DNA of 64,000 nucleotides, from positions 35,887-99,886 of the forward strand of contig DVHE01000058.1 of assembly GCA_018712245.1 (NCBI GenBank). The letters are read 5' to 3'. Position numbers and translations under genes: made by a program. This document shows, one piece after another, positions 8,537 to 16,668 of the stretch (position 1 is its first letter; each line of letters starts with the position of its first letter). The notes below the pieces were generated by a model. It did no database searches and was not told the DNA's origin. It saw only the letters and a list, made by a program, of their open reading frames with translations. The stretch is from Candidatus Avoscillospira avicola. GTDB taxonomy: Bacteria; Bacillota; Clostridia; Oscillospirales; Oscillospiraceae.

Positions 8537-10267
8537 CTATTCGGCGTCGGCGGCGTCGGTCTCAGCCGCCGTGTCGGTGGTGCTGTCTGCCTCGCCGTTG
8601 CCGCCGGTCTCACTCGCGCCGGCGGTCTCGCCGGATTCCGTGACTTCGGCGGTGCCGGCGGTTCCCTCGGTCTCGGCGGTGGGTACCGTGGGGGTGTTGC
8701 GGTCCAGAATGGCGCACAGGCCTTCGTCAGAGGTCATGGCGTAGCTTTCGGTGAGGGTGGTCAGCTGCTCGCTGAAGGCCTCGTTGCGGAGCATACTCTC
8801 CACGGCCATCTTCCAGTAGACGTAGTCGCCCTCGCCGGAGAAGTACATGATGTGGTAGCCGTAGTCGGTCTTGACGATGCCGCTGTCGCTGACGGCGCGG
8901 CCCTGCGCAAAGCACCAGTCGTTGAAGGGCTGGACCATCTGGCCGGGGTAGACGTCCTCATAGAGGCCGCCGGTACTCTGGGAGCCGGGGTCCTGGGTGT
9001 ACTCGGTGGCCAGTGCTGCGAAGCTCTCCTCCGTGGCCTCGCCGGCCTTCCACTCGTCGTAGATCCGCTGAGCTTCCGCTTCAGCCTCGGCCCAGCTCTC
9101 CTCGCTCTCGGTGTCCTCGGGCTGGATCAGGATGTGCCGGACGTTGACCACGTTTTGATCCAGCTTCTCCAGGCCGTAGTTCTCCTGGAGCGTCTGGGCG
9201 TTTTCATCATAGTAATCGGAGATTTCCTGCTCCGTAAAGCTCCAGGCGTTGGAAAGGCTGTTGGCGTAGCCGCTGGCGATCTGGTTGATCTCCGCAAAGC
9301 GCAGGTAGGTCTCCAGGGAGGCGGCGGGCCCGAAGACGTCGTCCAGGTAGGCCTCGGCGTCGGCCAGGCCGTACTGCTGGGCGATGGAGTTGAGGTCGTC
9401 GGCCAGCGCGTCCAGGGCAGCCTGGGCCGTCTCGTCCAGCTGGTAGCCGTTGGCCATGGCCTCGTCATAGAGGGCGGCGGTCTGGTGGAAGGCTTCCAGC
9501 GAGGCGGTGATGAAGAACTGCTGCCAGGTGCCGTCGCCCATGGGGTTCAGCTGCTCGTCGAAGCCCTTGGTGGTGTCGATCATATACGAGAGGTACATCC
9601 CGTAGGACCCGAGGGAGTTATAGAAGGCGTAATACTGCTGCTGATAGTAGTACAGCAGCTCCCGGTTGGTCAGCTCCAGGCTGCCGCAGGTAGCCACTAC
9701 CTGGTCCATCAGCGCTTCCACCTGGGCGTCGTCCAGGGTGACGGTCTCGCTGTCCTGGTTGAGGTAGGAGTAGGTGACGGTGCCGTCTTCCTGGGGGGCG
9801 AAGTTCACCGAATAGGAGCGGTAGCCGTAGGCGTTGTTGTGGAGCGCCGGGTTGGCGGCAGCCTCTTCGTCGGTGACGGGAGTCTGGGTGGGGGCGGTGT
9901 CGCCGGTTTCACCCTGGCTGTCCATGGATTCGGTGGGGGCGCTGCTCTCGGCGCGGCTGCGGTCGTAGGCGCTCTTGCCCACCACCAGGGCCACGGCCAG
10001 CGCCGCCGTCAGGAAAAGGCCCACCAGCAGGCCCACGGGCGCTTTCTTTTTGCTGCTGGGCGCAGCGGTGACTTCCCGGGCATCGGCGGTGGCCTCCTCG
10101 GTGGTGGCCTCCTCAGCGGGGGAATCCTGGGCGACGGGGGCGTCCGTCACGTCTGCCGCGGCGGGCGCGTCGGCGGGAGCTTCCTCCGGCTCCCAGGGCT
10201 TGCCGCAGGAGGGACAGCTCTGGGCGTCGTCCTCCATGGCGGTGTGGCAGTATTTGCAGAACTTCAT
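8537..10267 (-). CDS. Membrane-anchored parvulin-type peptidyl-prolyl isomerase with N-terminal zinc ribbon
   Basis: About 576 residues. Order of parts: a four-Cys zinc ribbon (CKYC and CPSC, residues 4-22), an Ala/Glu/Pro-rich linker, one membrane helix (GLLVGLFLTAALAVALVV, about residues 70-88), a SurA-N-like helical region, and a parvulin rotamase domain at about residues 365-480 (NVRHILIQ, then DYGYHIMYF). The tail is Thr/Glu/Ala-rich and disordered. The layout predicts a cytoplasmic zinc ribbon and an extracellular foldase like PrsA but anchored by a helix instead of lipid. ATG 10267 is chosen because ribbons usually start MKFC; GTG 10279 is an alternative. The paralogue next door lacks the rotamase part. 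Confidence 0.82.
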   Translation of the reverse strand: MKFCKYCHTAMEDDAQSCPSCGKPWEPEEAPADAPAAADVTDAPVAQDSPAEEATTEEATADAREVTAAPSSKKKAPVGLLVGLFLTAALAVALVVGKSAYDRSRAESSAPTESMDSQGETGDTAPTQTPVTDEEAAANPALHNNAYGYRSYSVNFAPQEDGTVTYSYLNQDSETVTLDDAQVEALMDQVVATCGSLELTNRELLYYYQQQYYAFYNSLGSYGMYLSYMIDTTKGFDEQLNPMGDGTWQQFFITASLEAFHQTAALYDEAMANGYQLDETAQAALDALADDLNSIAQQYGLADAEAYLDDVFGPAASLETYLRFAEINQIASGYANSLSNAWSFTEQEISDYYDENAQTLQENYGLEKLDQNVVNVRHILIQPEDTESEESWAEAEAEAQRIYDEWKAGEATEESFAALATEYTQDPGSQSTGGLYEDVYPGQMVQPFNDWCFAQGRAVSDSGIVKTDYGYHIMYFSGEGDYVYWKMAVESMLRNEAFSEQLTTLTESYAMTSDEGLCAILDRNTPTVPTAETEGTAGTAEVTESGETAGASETGGNGEADSTTDTAAETDAADAE

Positions 10268-10303
10268 GGGTTGTGACACTCTCTTTCTTGTGATTTGCAG
10301 TGT

Positions 10304-11389
10304 TCAGCCGGCGCTCTGGGTTTCGTAGAGCCCCTCCGGCGCGGTGATACGGATTTTGTCGTAGTTGACGTAGAAGGTATAGGCGTTGACGATGGTGAGA
10401 TATTGGTTCTGGTACGTCTCGTGGCGCAGGTCGTCCTCAGCCAGGCGCTGCCAGTAGGTCCGCTGGCCGGCGGAGACGAAGTAGCAGATGGCGGCGCTGC
10501 CGTCTTCCTCGGTGACGACGGCGTGGTCGCCGCTCTGGCGGCTTTCGTCGTAGAACCAGGCTTCCGCCGCCTCGCCGATGGAATCGGGCGTGACCTCCTC
10601 CAGCTCGCCGGTCTGGCCCAGGTTGGCCGCGCCTAAGTTGTTGAGCAGGTCGTGGGTGGCGCCGCCCTCCAGAAAGTCATCGTAGACGGCCTGGGCCTCG
10701 CCCCAGGAGTCAAAGGGGAGATAGACCCCGTGGGGCATGGGCCCGTCCGCCCGGGTGACGCCGTAGTTCTCCAGATATTCTCCGGCGTGGGCTTCATAGT
10801 ATTCGCGGATCTCCGCTTCGGTGGGGGCGATGGCCTCGAAGAGGCTGTCGGCGTATTCCGCGGCCAGGTGGGCGCAGCGGAGATAATCCGTGAAGCTCTC
10901 TTCCGTGGCGCCGGGGCCATAGGAGGCGGCCAGATAGGCCTCCAGGTCGGCGTAGCCGTTTTCCTCGGCGGCGGTGCGGAAGGATTCCAGAACCTCCGCC
11001 AAATCGGCCTCGCCCTGGGCGGAGAGGGTGAAGCCCTCCTCCTGGGCGCGGAATACCATGGCCATGGTCTCCCGCACGGTGGAAAGCGCCTCGTCCAGCA
11101 GGTAGTCCTGCCAGGTCTGCTCGTCGCTGTAGGCCTGCTGGTCCAACGGGACGGTCAGGTCTACGACGCCGTCCAGATACTCGCCGTAGGCGCCGGCAAA
11201 GTAAAAGTATTCGCTCCAGTAGTAGTACGCCAGCTGGGTGTTGCTCAGGCGGAAGTCGCCGCAGACCATGACGTCGTCCTCCATGCCTTGGCGGGAGGCG
11301 GCGTAGATGCCCAGCCCCGCCAGCACCAGGAGCGCGGCGATCAGCACCGCCGAAGCAAGGCGCAGGGAGCGCACGGTGTGCTGCTGCAA
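10304..11389 (-). CDS. Membrane-anchored SurA-N-like protein without rotamase domain
   Basis: A 361-residue protein with one N-terminal membrane helix (LASAVLIAALLVLAGLGIYA, about residues 11-30) and a large extracytoplasmic part that resembles the substrate-binding helical region of the downstream foldase: both share the pattern of a CGDFRLSN/CGSLELTN-type strand, LLYYY/LAYYYWSEYF and later EIxEYYEA. No parvulin signature follows. I place the start at TTG 11389, five bases after AAAGGAGGG. The two genes are 36 bases apart on one transcript. It may be a chaperone partner of the foldase, or a paralogue that lost its catalytic domain; the sequence cannot tell which. Confidence 0.7.
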   Translation of the reverse strand: MQQHTVRSLRLASAVLIAALLVLAGLGIYAASRQGMEDDVMVCGDFRLSNTQLAYYYWSEYFYFAGAYGEYLDGVVDLTVPLDQQAYSDEQTWQDYLLDEALSTVRETMAMVFRAQEEGFTLSAQGEADLAEVLESFRTAAEENGYADLEAYLAASYGPGATEESFTDYLRCAHLAAEYADSLFEAIAPTEAEIREYYEAHAGEYLENYGVTRADGPMPHGVYLPFDSWGEAQAVYDDFLEGGATHDLLNNLGAANLGQTGELEEVTPDSIGEAAEAWFYDESRQSGDHAVVTEEDGSAAICYFVSAGQRTYWQRLAEDDLRHETYQNQYLTIVNAYTFYVNYDKIRITAPEGLYETQSAG

Positions 11390-11418
11390 GGGGACCCTCC
11401 TTTCCAATCAGTCAGACT

Positions 11419-11447
11419 AGTCTAGCACAGCGGAGGGTGGGTTTCAA
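11419..11447 (-). promoter_or_regulatory. Promoter for the foldase-like gene pair and lipid kinase
   Basis: On the minus strand TTGAAA (11442-11447) and TAGACT (11419-11424) are 17 bases apart and the -10 box is extended (TGCTAGACT). Transcription would start just before the AAAGGAGGG site of the 11389 start. Confidence 0.65.
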
Positions 11448-11492
11448 TCGAAACACCTTGAACAATTTGTGAATTTCCCTGGGTTTGGCCCC

Positions 11493-12986
11493 TCAGGACT
11501 TGTGGTACAGCCGCTGGCTTTCATAGACCGGCTCGTACGTCACCTGGGCGCCCAGCTTTTTGAACACCGTTTCGTCCACCGGCGAGAGGATGACGGTGGA
11601 GTGGACCTGGGCGTCCCGCAGGCGGCTGAGGGCCTCCATGGCCAGCTCGGCGGTGGGGTTGGTCACGGCGCACATGGACAGGGCGATGAGCATCTCGTCG
11701 GTGTGGAGCCGGGGATTGCGATTGCCCAGATGCTCCACCTTCAGGTGCTGGATCGGGGCCAGGACCGTGGGGGAGATCAGGTCCACCTGATCGGCGATGC
11801 CGGCCAGGTGCTTCAGGGCATTGAGCATGGCCGCGCAGGAGGCGCCCATCAGGGCCGAGGTCTTGCCGGTGATGACGGTGCCGTCGGACAGCTCGATGGC
11901 CATGGCCGGTTCGCCGGTACGCTGGGCCACAGCCCGGGCAGCGGGCACCGCGGGGCGCATCTCCGGCTCCAGTCCCAGCGACTGCATCAGCACTTCCATC
12001 TTGTGCAGCTGCGCCGGGGCGGCCACGCCCCGCTTGACGGCGCAGGCCGTGGAGAAGTAGCGGCGGATGATCTCCTGGCGGGAGGCCTCACGGCAGATCT
12101 CGTCGTCCACGATGGCGTAGCCCGCCATGTTGACGCCCATGTCCGTGGGGCTCTTGTAGGGGCAGTGGCCGTAGATCTTGCGGAACATGGCCTCCAGCAC
12201 CGGGAAGATCTCGATGTCGCGGTTGTAGTTGACGGTGGTCTCGCCGTAGGCCTCCAGATGGAACGGGTCGATCATGTTGACGTCGTCCAGGTCCACGGTG
12301 GCGGCCTCGTAGGCCAGGTTGACCGGGTGCTTCAGAGGCAGGTTCCACACCGGGAAGGTCTCGTACTTGGCGTAGCCGGCCCGGATGCCCCGGCAATGCT
12401 CCTGGTAGAGCTGGCTCAGGCAGGTGGCCATCTTCCCCGAGCCGGGGCCGGGCGCCGTGATGACCACGATGGGCCGGGTGGTTTCGATATAGTCGTTTTT
12501 ACCGAAGCCCTCGTCGGAGACGATCAGCGGGATGTTGGAGGGGTAGTCGTCGATGGGGTAGTGGCGGTAGACCCGGATGCCCATGGCCTCCAGCTTGTGC
12601 TGGAACACCTCGGCGTTGTGCTGGCCGCGGAAGCGCGTCATCACCACGCTGCCTACGTACAGGCCGAATTCCCGGAAGGCGTCGATGAGCCGCATGACGT
12701 CCATGTCGTAGGTGATGCCCAGGTCGCCCCGGCGCTTGCTTTTCTCAATGTCGTCGGCGGAGATGGCCACCACCAGCTCGGCCTGGTCCCGCAGCTTTAA
12801 GAGCATCCGCATTTTGCTGTCGGGCTGGAAGCCGGGCAGCACCCGGGAGGCATGGTAGTCGTCGAAGAGCTTGCCGCCGAATTCCAGATAGAGCTTGCCG
12901 CCGAACTGCTCCACGCGGCTGAGAATCCGCTCAGTCTGGAGCGTCAGGTATTTGTCGTTGTCAAATCCAATTTGCTGCACAGTCAT
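11493..12986 (-). CDS. DUF1846 domain-containing protein
   Basis: A 497-residue member of the DUF1846 family, widespread in Firmicutes and of unproven function. Recognised from its whole-length pattern, beginning MTVQQIGFDNDKYLTLQ and including RILSRVEQFGGKLYLEFGGK, ISADDIEKSKRRGDLGITYD and ITAPGPGSGKMATCLSQLY; the last looks like a phosphate-binding loop (GPGSGK). There is no signal peptide, so it is cytoplasmic. ATG 12986 is used because it has a GGAATGAGG site and lies downstream of a TGGTATAAT promoter element; a TTG 15 bases earlier has no site. It stands as a single transcription unit between the foldase cluster and birA. Confidence 0.85.
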   Translation of the reverse strand: MTVQQIGFDNDKYLTLQTERILSRVEQFGGKLYLEFGGKLFDDYHASRVLPGFQPDSKMRMLLKLRDQAELVVAISADDIEKSKRRGDLGITYDMDVMRLIDAFREFGLYVGSVVMTRFRGQHNAEVFQHKLEAMGIRVYRHYPIDDYPSNIPLIVSDEGFGKNDYIETTRPIVVITAPGPGSGKMATCLSQLYQEHCRGIRAGYAKYETFPVWNLPLKHPVNLAYEAATVDLDDVNMIDPFHLEAYGETTVNYNRDIEIFPVLEAMFRKIYGHCPYKSPTDMGVNMAGYAIVDDEICREASRQEIIRRYFSTACAVKRGVAAPAQLHKMEVLMQSLGLEPEMRPAVPAARAVAQRTGEPAMAIELSDGTVITGKTSALMGASCAAMLNALKHLAGIADQVDLISPTVLAPIQHLKVEHLGNRNPRLHTDEMLIALSMCAVTNPTAELAMEALSRLRDAQVHSTVILSPVDETVFKKLGAQVTYEPVYESQRLYHKS

Positions 12987-13002
12987 CGCCTCATTCCACA
13001 AT

Positions 13003-13011
13003 ATTATACCA
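13003..13011 (-). promoter_or_regulatory. Extended -10 promoter for DUF1846 gene
   Basis: TGGTATAAT on the minus strand, 17 bases before the ATG at 12986, is a full extended -10 box. No good -35 box is seen at the expected distance, which extended promoters tolerate. The transcript leader would be very short. Confidence 0.6.
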
Positions 13012-13074
13012 TTCTAAACTATAGCCACTTTTTCCCGAAATTGCAACTGTGGCTTTTTCCAAAGCGGATCGGGC

Positions 13075-13101
13075 AAAAAAGAGGCGGCGCAGTGCGCCGC
13101 C
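13075..13101 (-). terminator. Terminator of birA
   Basis: An 8-9 bp GC stem (13083-13091 with 13093-13101) followed leftward by six T residues (13075-13080) lies 54 bases past the birA stop. Confidence 0.8.
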
Positions 13102-13154
13102 GTATCCGCCTCAGGCGGGGTAGGACCAGTGGACAGGCTGTCCTTCTGCCTCGC

Positions 13155-14141
13155 TCAGACGTAGCCGTAGAGGCCCCGGACCGAGACCTCGCCGGAGCGG
13201 ACGGTCTCCCGACGGCCATCCGCCAGCGTGACCACCAGGCCGCCCTCGTCGTCGATGTCCTCGGCGTGGGCCAGGCGGATCTGGTCGCCCTGGAGAATTT
13301 GCACATCCTGCCCCAGTGTGAGGCAGTGGGCCCGATAGCCCGCCAGCCACGGACCGGGATTGGTGAGCATTTCCGAAGCGGCCAGGTGGTACTGGCGGAT
13401 CATCTCTGCCGCCAGGGCGCAGCGGTCCACCGGTCTGCCCAGAGCCTGCTCCAGGGAAATGGCCATATCCCGGATCTCCGGCGGGAAGTCCGCCGGCTGC
13501 TGGCCGCAGTTGACGCCGGTGCCGGGGATGACGTAGCCGGTGAGGCCGGTCTCCGCCTCCAGGGAAAGCTCTGTGAGGATGCCGCAGAGCTTGCGCTTCT
13601 CCAGCACCAGATCGTTGGTCCACTTGATCCCCACATCCAGCCCGGTCTCCGCCGCCAGAGCCCGGCGGGTGGCCTCGGCGATCACTGTGGTGAGGTGCAG
13701 CAGCTTCTCCGGCGGCACGTCGTACCGCAGCACCACCGAGCAATAGATCCCCATGCCCTTGGGCGAGGAGAAGCTCCTGCCCCGGCGGCCTCGGCCCCCG
13801 CTCTGGTGGTCCGACAGAATCACCGTGCCGTGGGGCGCCCCCTGGGCCGCCACGGCTTTGGCAAAATTGTTGGTGGAATCCACCGTTTCCAGCACCTGGA
13901 CCAGCCCCTGCCAGGGGTGGCCCTCCAGCAGCTGTACCACCCCCGCCTGGGTCAGTCGGTTGGGCCGCCCCGTGAGGCAATAGCCCCGGTTGGTGGCCGA
14001 TTCAATGGTGTAGCCCTCGGAGCGCAGCCGGTCAATGGCCTTCCATACGGCGGCCCGGCTCAGCCCCAGCTGCTCACTGATCTTCTGGCCGGAGACATAC
14101 CCGCCCTGGGACAGCAGCTCCAAAACTGCATCTTTGGTCAT
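13155..14141 (-). CDS. birA: Bifunctional biotin-protein ligase and biotin repressor
   Basis: A 328-residue protein that makes biotinyl-AMP, transfers biotin to carboxylase carrier domains and represses biotin genes. An N-terminal winged helix (about residues 1-60, GYVSGQKISEQLGLSRAAVWK) precedes the catalytic domain, whose biotinyl-AMP loop GGRGRRGRSF lies near residue 115; a C-terminal SH3-like domain ends the protein. ATG 14141 follows AAGGGGGG. The presence of the DNA-binding domain fits the BirA-type palindrome in front of bioY, 210 bases away on the opposite strand. No biotin synthesis gene is seen, so regulation here probably controls uptake. Confidence 0.93.
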   Translation of the reverse strand: MTKDAVLELLSQGGYVSGQKISEQLGLSRAAVWKAIDRLRSEGYTIESATNRGYCLTGRPNRLTQAGVVQLLEGHPWQGLVQVLETVDSTNNFAKAVAAQGAPHGTVILSDHQSGGRGRRGRSFSSPKGMGIYCSVVLRYDVPPEKLLHLTTVIAEATRRALAAETGLDVGIKWTNDLVLEKRKLCGILTELSLEAETGLTGYVIPGTGVNCGQQPADFPPEIRDMAISLEQALGRPVDRCALAAEMIRQYHLAASEMLTNPGPWLAGYRAHCLTLGQDVQILQGDQIRLAHAEDIDDEGGLVVTLADGRRETVRSGEVSVRGLYGYV

Positions 14142-14216
14142 GATATTTTCCCCCCTTGGGCAGCACCGCACAATGGTGTCTGCGGGCTTCGCCCAATCTT
14201 TTGACCCATCTGTGCA

Positions 14217-14262
14217 GTTATAAAAGAGGGAAATACATACAGTATTCCCGCTCTTTTATAAC
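14217..14262. repeat. 12-bp inverted repeat between birA and bioY
   Basis: GTTATAAAAGAG (14217-14228) is perfectly inverted at 14251-14262, with partly complementary sequence between the arms. It lies upstream of birA and is separate from the BirA-type site at 14354-14388. It could be an operator, an AT-rich promoter element for birA or a transcript hairpin; no function is evident. Confidence 0.6.
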
Positions 14263-14320
14263 TTTCGTATGAGCCAAAATCTTTGGCCGAATCCACTTGC
14301 CAAATTGTGCGGCTCTGCCC

Positions 14321-14349
14321 TTGCTTTTTTCTTACTGTTCCGGTATACT
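14321..14349 (+). promoter_or_regulatory. Promoter of bioY
   Basis: TTGCTT (14321-14326) and TATACT (14344-14349) are separated by 17 bases. The BirA-type palindrome begins five bases after the -10 box, covering the start of transcription. Confidence 0.75.
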
Positions 14350-14353
14350 CTGT

Positions 14354-14388
14354 ATTGTAAACTGCACGCTTCCAATAAGGTTTACAAT
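14354..14388 (+). promoter_or_regulatory. BirA operator in front of bioY
   Basis: ATTGTAAAC (14354-14362) and GTTTACAAT (14380-14388) form a perfect 9-bp inverted repeat with a 17-base spacer. This agrees with known BirA sites in Firmicutes, TTGTAAAC and its inverse with a spacer near 15. Its place at the transcription start predicts repression of biotin uptake by biotin-loaded BirA. Confidence 0.88.
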
Positions 14389-14408
14389 ACGACTGAGAGG
14401 TAACGACG

Positions 14409-14969
14409 ATGTCCAAGACAAAATCCATGATCTTAGCGGCGCTGTTCGCCGCGCTGACGGCGGTGGGTGCGCTGATCCGCATCCCCACGCCCATCTCTTC
14501 CTTCACCCTGCAGGTGTTGTTTGTGGCCATGTCCGGCGTGCTGCTGGGGTGCAAATGGGGCTTTCTCTCCCAGGCGGCCTACATCCTCCTGGGGCTGGTG
14601 GGCCTGCCGATCTTTGTGAGCGGCGGCGGCCCCGGCGCCCTGCTGCAGCCCACCTTCGGCTTCCTGCTGGGCATGGCGGCCATGAGCGCCCTGGTGGGCT
14701 ATATTGTGGAGCGGCGCGGCGCCAAATTCTTCACCATCTGCTGGGCCTGTCTGCTGGGCCTGGTGCCGCTGTACGCCATCGGCCTTCCGTATATGCACCT
14801 CGTCCTCACGGTGTATCTCCAGCGGAGCCAGACCGTCTGGGCGACGCTCTGGGGCGGCATGGTGATCTTCCTGCCTTGGGACATTCTGAAGGTGGCAGCC
14901 ACAGCGGCGCTCTGCGCCAAGCTCTATCCGGCGCTGCACCGGAGCGTGCATCCGTCCCCCTCATTGTAA
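14409..14969 (+). CDS. bioY: Biotin transporter substrate-binding (S) component
   Basis: A 186-residue membrane protein with about six hydrophobic segments that binds biotin for an ECF-type importer. Family features include PTPISSFTLQVLFVAMSGVL in the first third, GLPIFVSGGGPG and PTFGFLLG in the middle, and FLPWDILKVAATAAL near the end. ATG 14409 follows a GAGAGG site. No EcfA or EcfT genes are adjacent; the shared energising module must be elsewhere. Control by BirA is indicated by the operator just upstream. Confidence 0.93.
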   Translation: MSKTKSMILAALFAALTAVGALIRIPTPISSFTLQVLFVAMSGVLLGCKWGFLSQAAYILLGLVGLPIFVSGGGPGALLQPTFGFLLGMAAMSALVGYIVERRGAKFFTICWACLLGLVPLYAIGLPYMHLVLTVYLQRSQTVWATLWGGMVIFLPWDILKVAATAALCAKLYPALHRSVHPSPSL

Positions 14970-15008
14970 ACCCTGCATTTCGGATTGTCAACGAAACGCG
15001 GAAGGCAT

Positions 15009-15036
15009 TGTCTTTTCCCCGGGGCTGTGGTACCAT
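15009..15036 (+). promoter_or_regulatory. Promoter of the 81-residue membrane protein gene
   Basis: TTGTCT (15009-15014) and TACCAT (15031-15036) with a 16-base spacer and an extended TGG before the -10 box. The same TTGTCx/TACCAT arrangement recurs at 39404-39432 in front of another small membrane-protein gene. Confidence 0.55.
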
Positions 15037-15066
15037 AGAAAAAAACACCCGGGAGGAACACGACAG

Positions 15067-15312
15067 ATGCGAACGCTTTACGGCCTCTTCCCCCTGAGCG
15101 ACCAGGTGCGCCAGGGCGATATGCGCAGCCTTTTGATCTCGCTCATCATCTATGTGCTGGCCGCCGCCATCACGGCCATGCTCCGGGTGGTGCTGGGCTG
15201 GATTCCCCTGGTGGGGGCGCTGCTGGGCGTGATTTCGGTGTTGCTGAACCTCTACTGCGTGGCAGGAGGCGTGCTGGCGGTGCTGCGATTCTGGCAGGAG
15301 CGTCAGAAGTAA
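15067..15312 (+). CDS. Small membrane protein of unknown function, 81 residues
   Basis: Not recognised as a named family. Two hydrophobic segments (about residues 21-42 and 45-70) are joined by a short turn, GWIPLVGALLG, with a basic tail (RFWQERQK). This gives a small two-helix inner-membrane protein. ATG 15067 follows GGAGG by ten bases, and a promoter lies at 15009-15036. It is the last ordinary gene before the phage-derived cassette and could be unrelated to it. Confidence 0.7.
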   Translation: MRTLYGLFPLSDQVRQGDMRSLLISLIIYVLAAAITAMLRVVLGWIPLVGALLGVISVLLNLYCVAGGVLAVLRFWQERQK

Positions 15313-15353
15313 AAAATTTTGCGTTTGCTAGTGAATGGCAGTACCTGCCGTGC

Positions 15354-15359
15354 TATAAT
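15354..15359 (+). promoter_or_regulatory. Extended -10 element before the capsid cassette
   Basis: TGCTATAAT (the core box is 15354-15359) is a near-ideal extended -10. A TTGCTA at 15325 is too far away to be a normal -35. If used, transcription would begin near 15366, right at the edge of the hairpin at 15370-15399. Confidence 0.55.
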
Positions 15360-15369
15360 AAATACTGGA

Positions 15370-15405
15370 ACCACCGGCAGCGGGCCCGCTGCCGGTGGTG
15401 TTTTA
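15370..15405 (+). terminator. Perfect hairpin at the head of the capsid operon
   Basis: A 15-bp perfect palindromic stem (15370-15384 with 15385-15399) is followed by GTTTTAC. It may terminate the 81-residue protein transcript, or, since a promoter box lies directly before it, form the 5' end of the capsid message and act as a stabiliser or attenuator. Confidence 0.6.
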
Positions 15406-15484
15406 CAAGCGGCTGCCGAAAGGCGGCCGTTTTCGATTCTCGCTGCAGCAGAGCCAACACACGATCAGAAAGGAAGATGCCAAC

Positions 15485-16591
15485 ATGAGTGAAACCATGA
15501 ACCTGGCCAGTAAGTACGCCAAGCGGGTGGACGAGCGCTTCAGCCGCGAATCCCAGGCGATGCTGGCACTCAACAACGACTACAACTTCACCGGCGTCCG
15601 GACCGTCAACGTCTACTCCATCCCCACCGTGGCGATGAGCGACTACAGCCGCTCCGGCGACCACCGCTATGGCACGCCCAACGACCTGACCCGCAACATC
15701 CAGACCCTCACCGTGGGCCGGGACCGGGCCTTCACCTTCATCATCGACCGGGGCGACAGAGCCCAGTCCCAGATGGTGATGGACGCCGGCAAGGCCCTGG
15801 CCCGGCAGCTGAAGGAGGTGTGGGTACCGGAGTTCGACGCCTATGTCTTCCGCAAACTGGCCGCCGAGGCCACGGCCCGGGGCAACTTCGGCTCCGAGGA
15901 AGCCACCAAGGACAACGCCTATGAGCTGTTCCTCCAGGCCATGGAGCAGCTGGGCAACCGCAATGTGCCGGACAAGGGGCGGGTGGCCTTCTGCTCCTAC
16001 CGCTTCGCCAACCTGCTCAAGCAGGACCCCGCCTTCATGAAGTACGGCGACAGCTCCCAGGAGATGCTCATCAAGGGCGTCATCGGCGAGGTGGACGGCT
16101 GTAAGATCGTCAAGGTGCCCTCCGGGCGGCTGCCCAGCGGCTGCGCCTTCCTGCTGACCCACCCCATGGCCGCCACCGCGCCCCGGCAGCTGGAGGAGTA
16201 CAAGACCCACAGCGATCCCCCCGGCATCAGCGGCTTCCTCGTCGAGGGCCGCGTGGTCTACGACTGCTTCGTCCTGGCGGAGAAGGCCGACGCCATCTAC
16301 TACCACGGCAACCAGCCGGTGCTGCGGCAGCTGAACGTCACCGCCGCCCAGACCGGGGCGGGCAAAGTCACCGTGCTGCTGAACCCCGGCACGCCTGAGG
16401 ACGGCTGCTCCTGGAGCTACAAGGTGGGTGATGCCGCCGAGACCGTCACCTACGACGGTACCGTCTCCGGCTTCACCGCTCTGCCTGCCTCCGGTACCGA
16501 AATCGCCACCGCCGGCAAGAAGTTCCTCACCGTGGTGGAGCTGAACAGCGAAAGCAAGGCCCGGGCCGTGGGCGTCGTGAAGCTGGCGTAA
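15485..16591 (+). CDS. Phage major capsid (coat) protein
   Basis: A 368-residue coat-like protein, beginning MSETMNLASKYAKRVDERF and rich in short motifs common in P22/N4-type Firmicute coats (IDRGDRAQSQMVMDAGKAL, then KDNAYELFLQAMEQLGNRNVP). The last 80 residues form an all-beta extension (VTVLLNPGTPEDGCSWSYK onward) like the Ig-like decoration often attached to such coats. I use ATG 15485, which has AGAAAGGAAG upstream; a longer frame from GTG 15395 runs through the leader hairpin region and is unlikely. As first gene of the cassette it should be the most highly expressed. An encapsulin-like role was considered but the fibre and lysis genes argue for a virion ancestry. Confidence 0.82.
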   Translation: MSETMNLASKYAKRVDERFSRESQAMLALNNDYNFTGVRTVNVYSIPTVAMSDYSRSGDHRYGTPNDLTRNIQTLTVGRDRAFTFIIDRGDRAQSQMVMDAGKALARQLKEVWVPEFDAYVFRKLAAEATARGNFGSEEATKDNAYELFLQAMEQLGNRNVPDKGRVAFCSYRFANLLKQDPAFMKYGDSSQEMLIKGVIGEVDGCKIVKVPSGRLPSGCAFLLTHPMAATAPRQLEEYKTHSDPPGISGFLVEGRVVYDCFVLAEKADAIYYHGNQPVLRQLNVTAAQTGAGKVTVLLNPGTPEDGCSWSYKVGDAAETVTYDGTVSGFTALPASGTEIATAGKKFLTVVELNSESKARAVGVVKLA

Positions 16592-16627
16592 TCCCGCGAT
16601 CACCCTGCGGCAACAAATCAAAACCGC

Positions 16628-16649
16628 GGCGGGGCCAACCGGCCCCGCC
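16628..16649 (+). promoter_or_regulatory. Hairpin after the coat gene
   Basis: GGCGGGGCC/GGCCCCGCC (16628-16636 with 16641-16649), loop AACC, no T-run. Placed after the most abundant product, it probably stabilises the coat message rather than ending the transcript. Confidence 0.55.
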
Positions 16650-16668
16650 GGGAAAGGAGGGAAGACCT

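Noticed and set aside
15485..16591. Encapsulin-type nanocompartment shell
   Set aside because: The coat gene is followed by adaptor, fibre and lysis genes and has a C-terminal Ig-like extension, which fits a virion coat and not an encapsulin.
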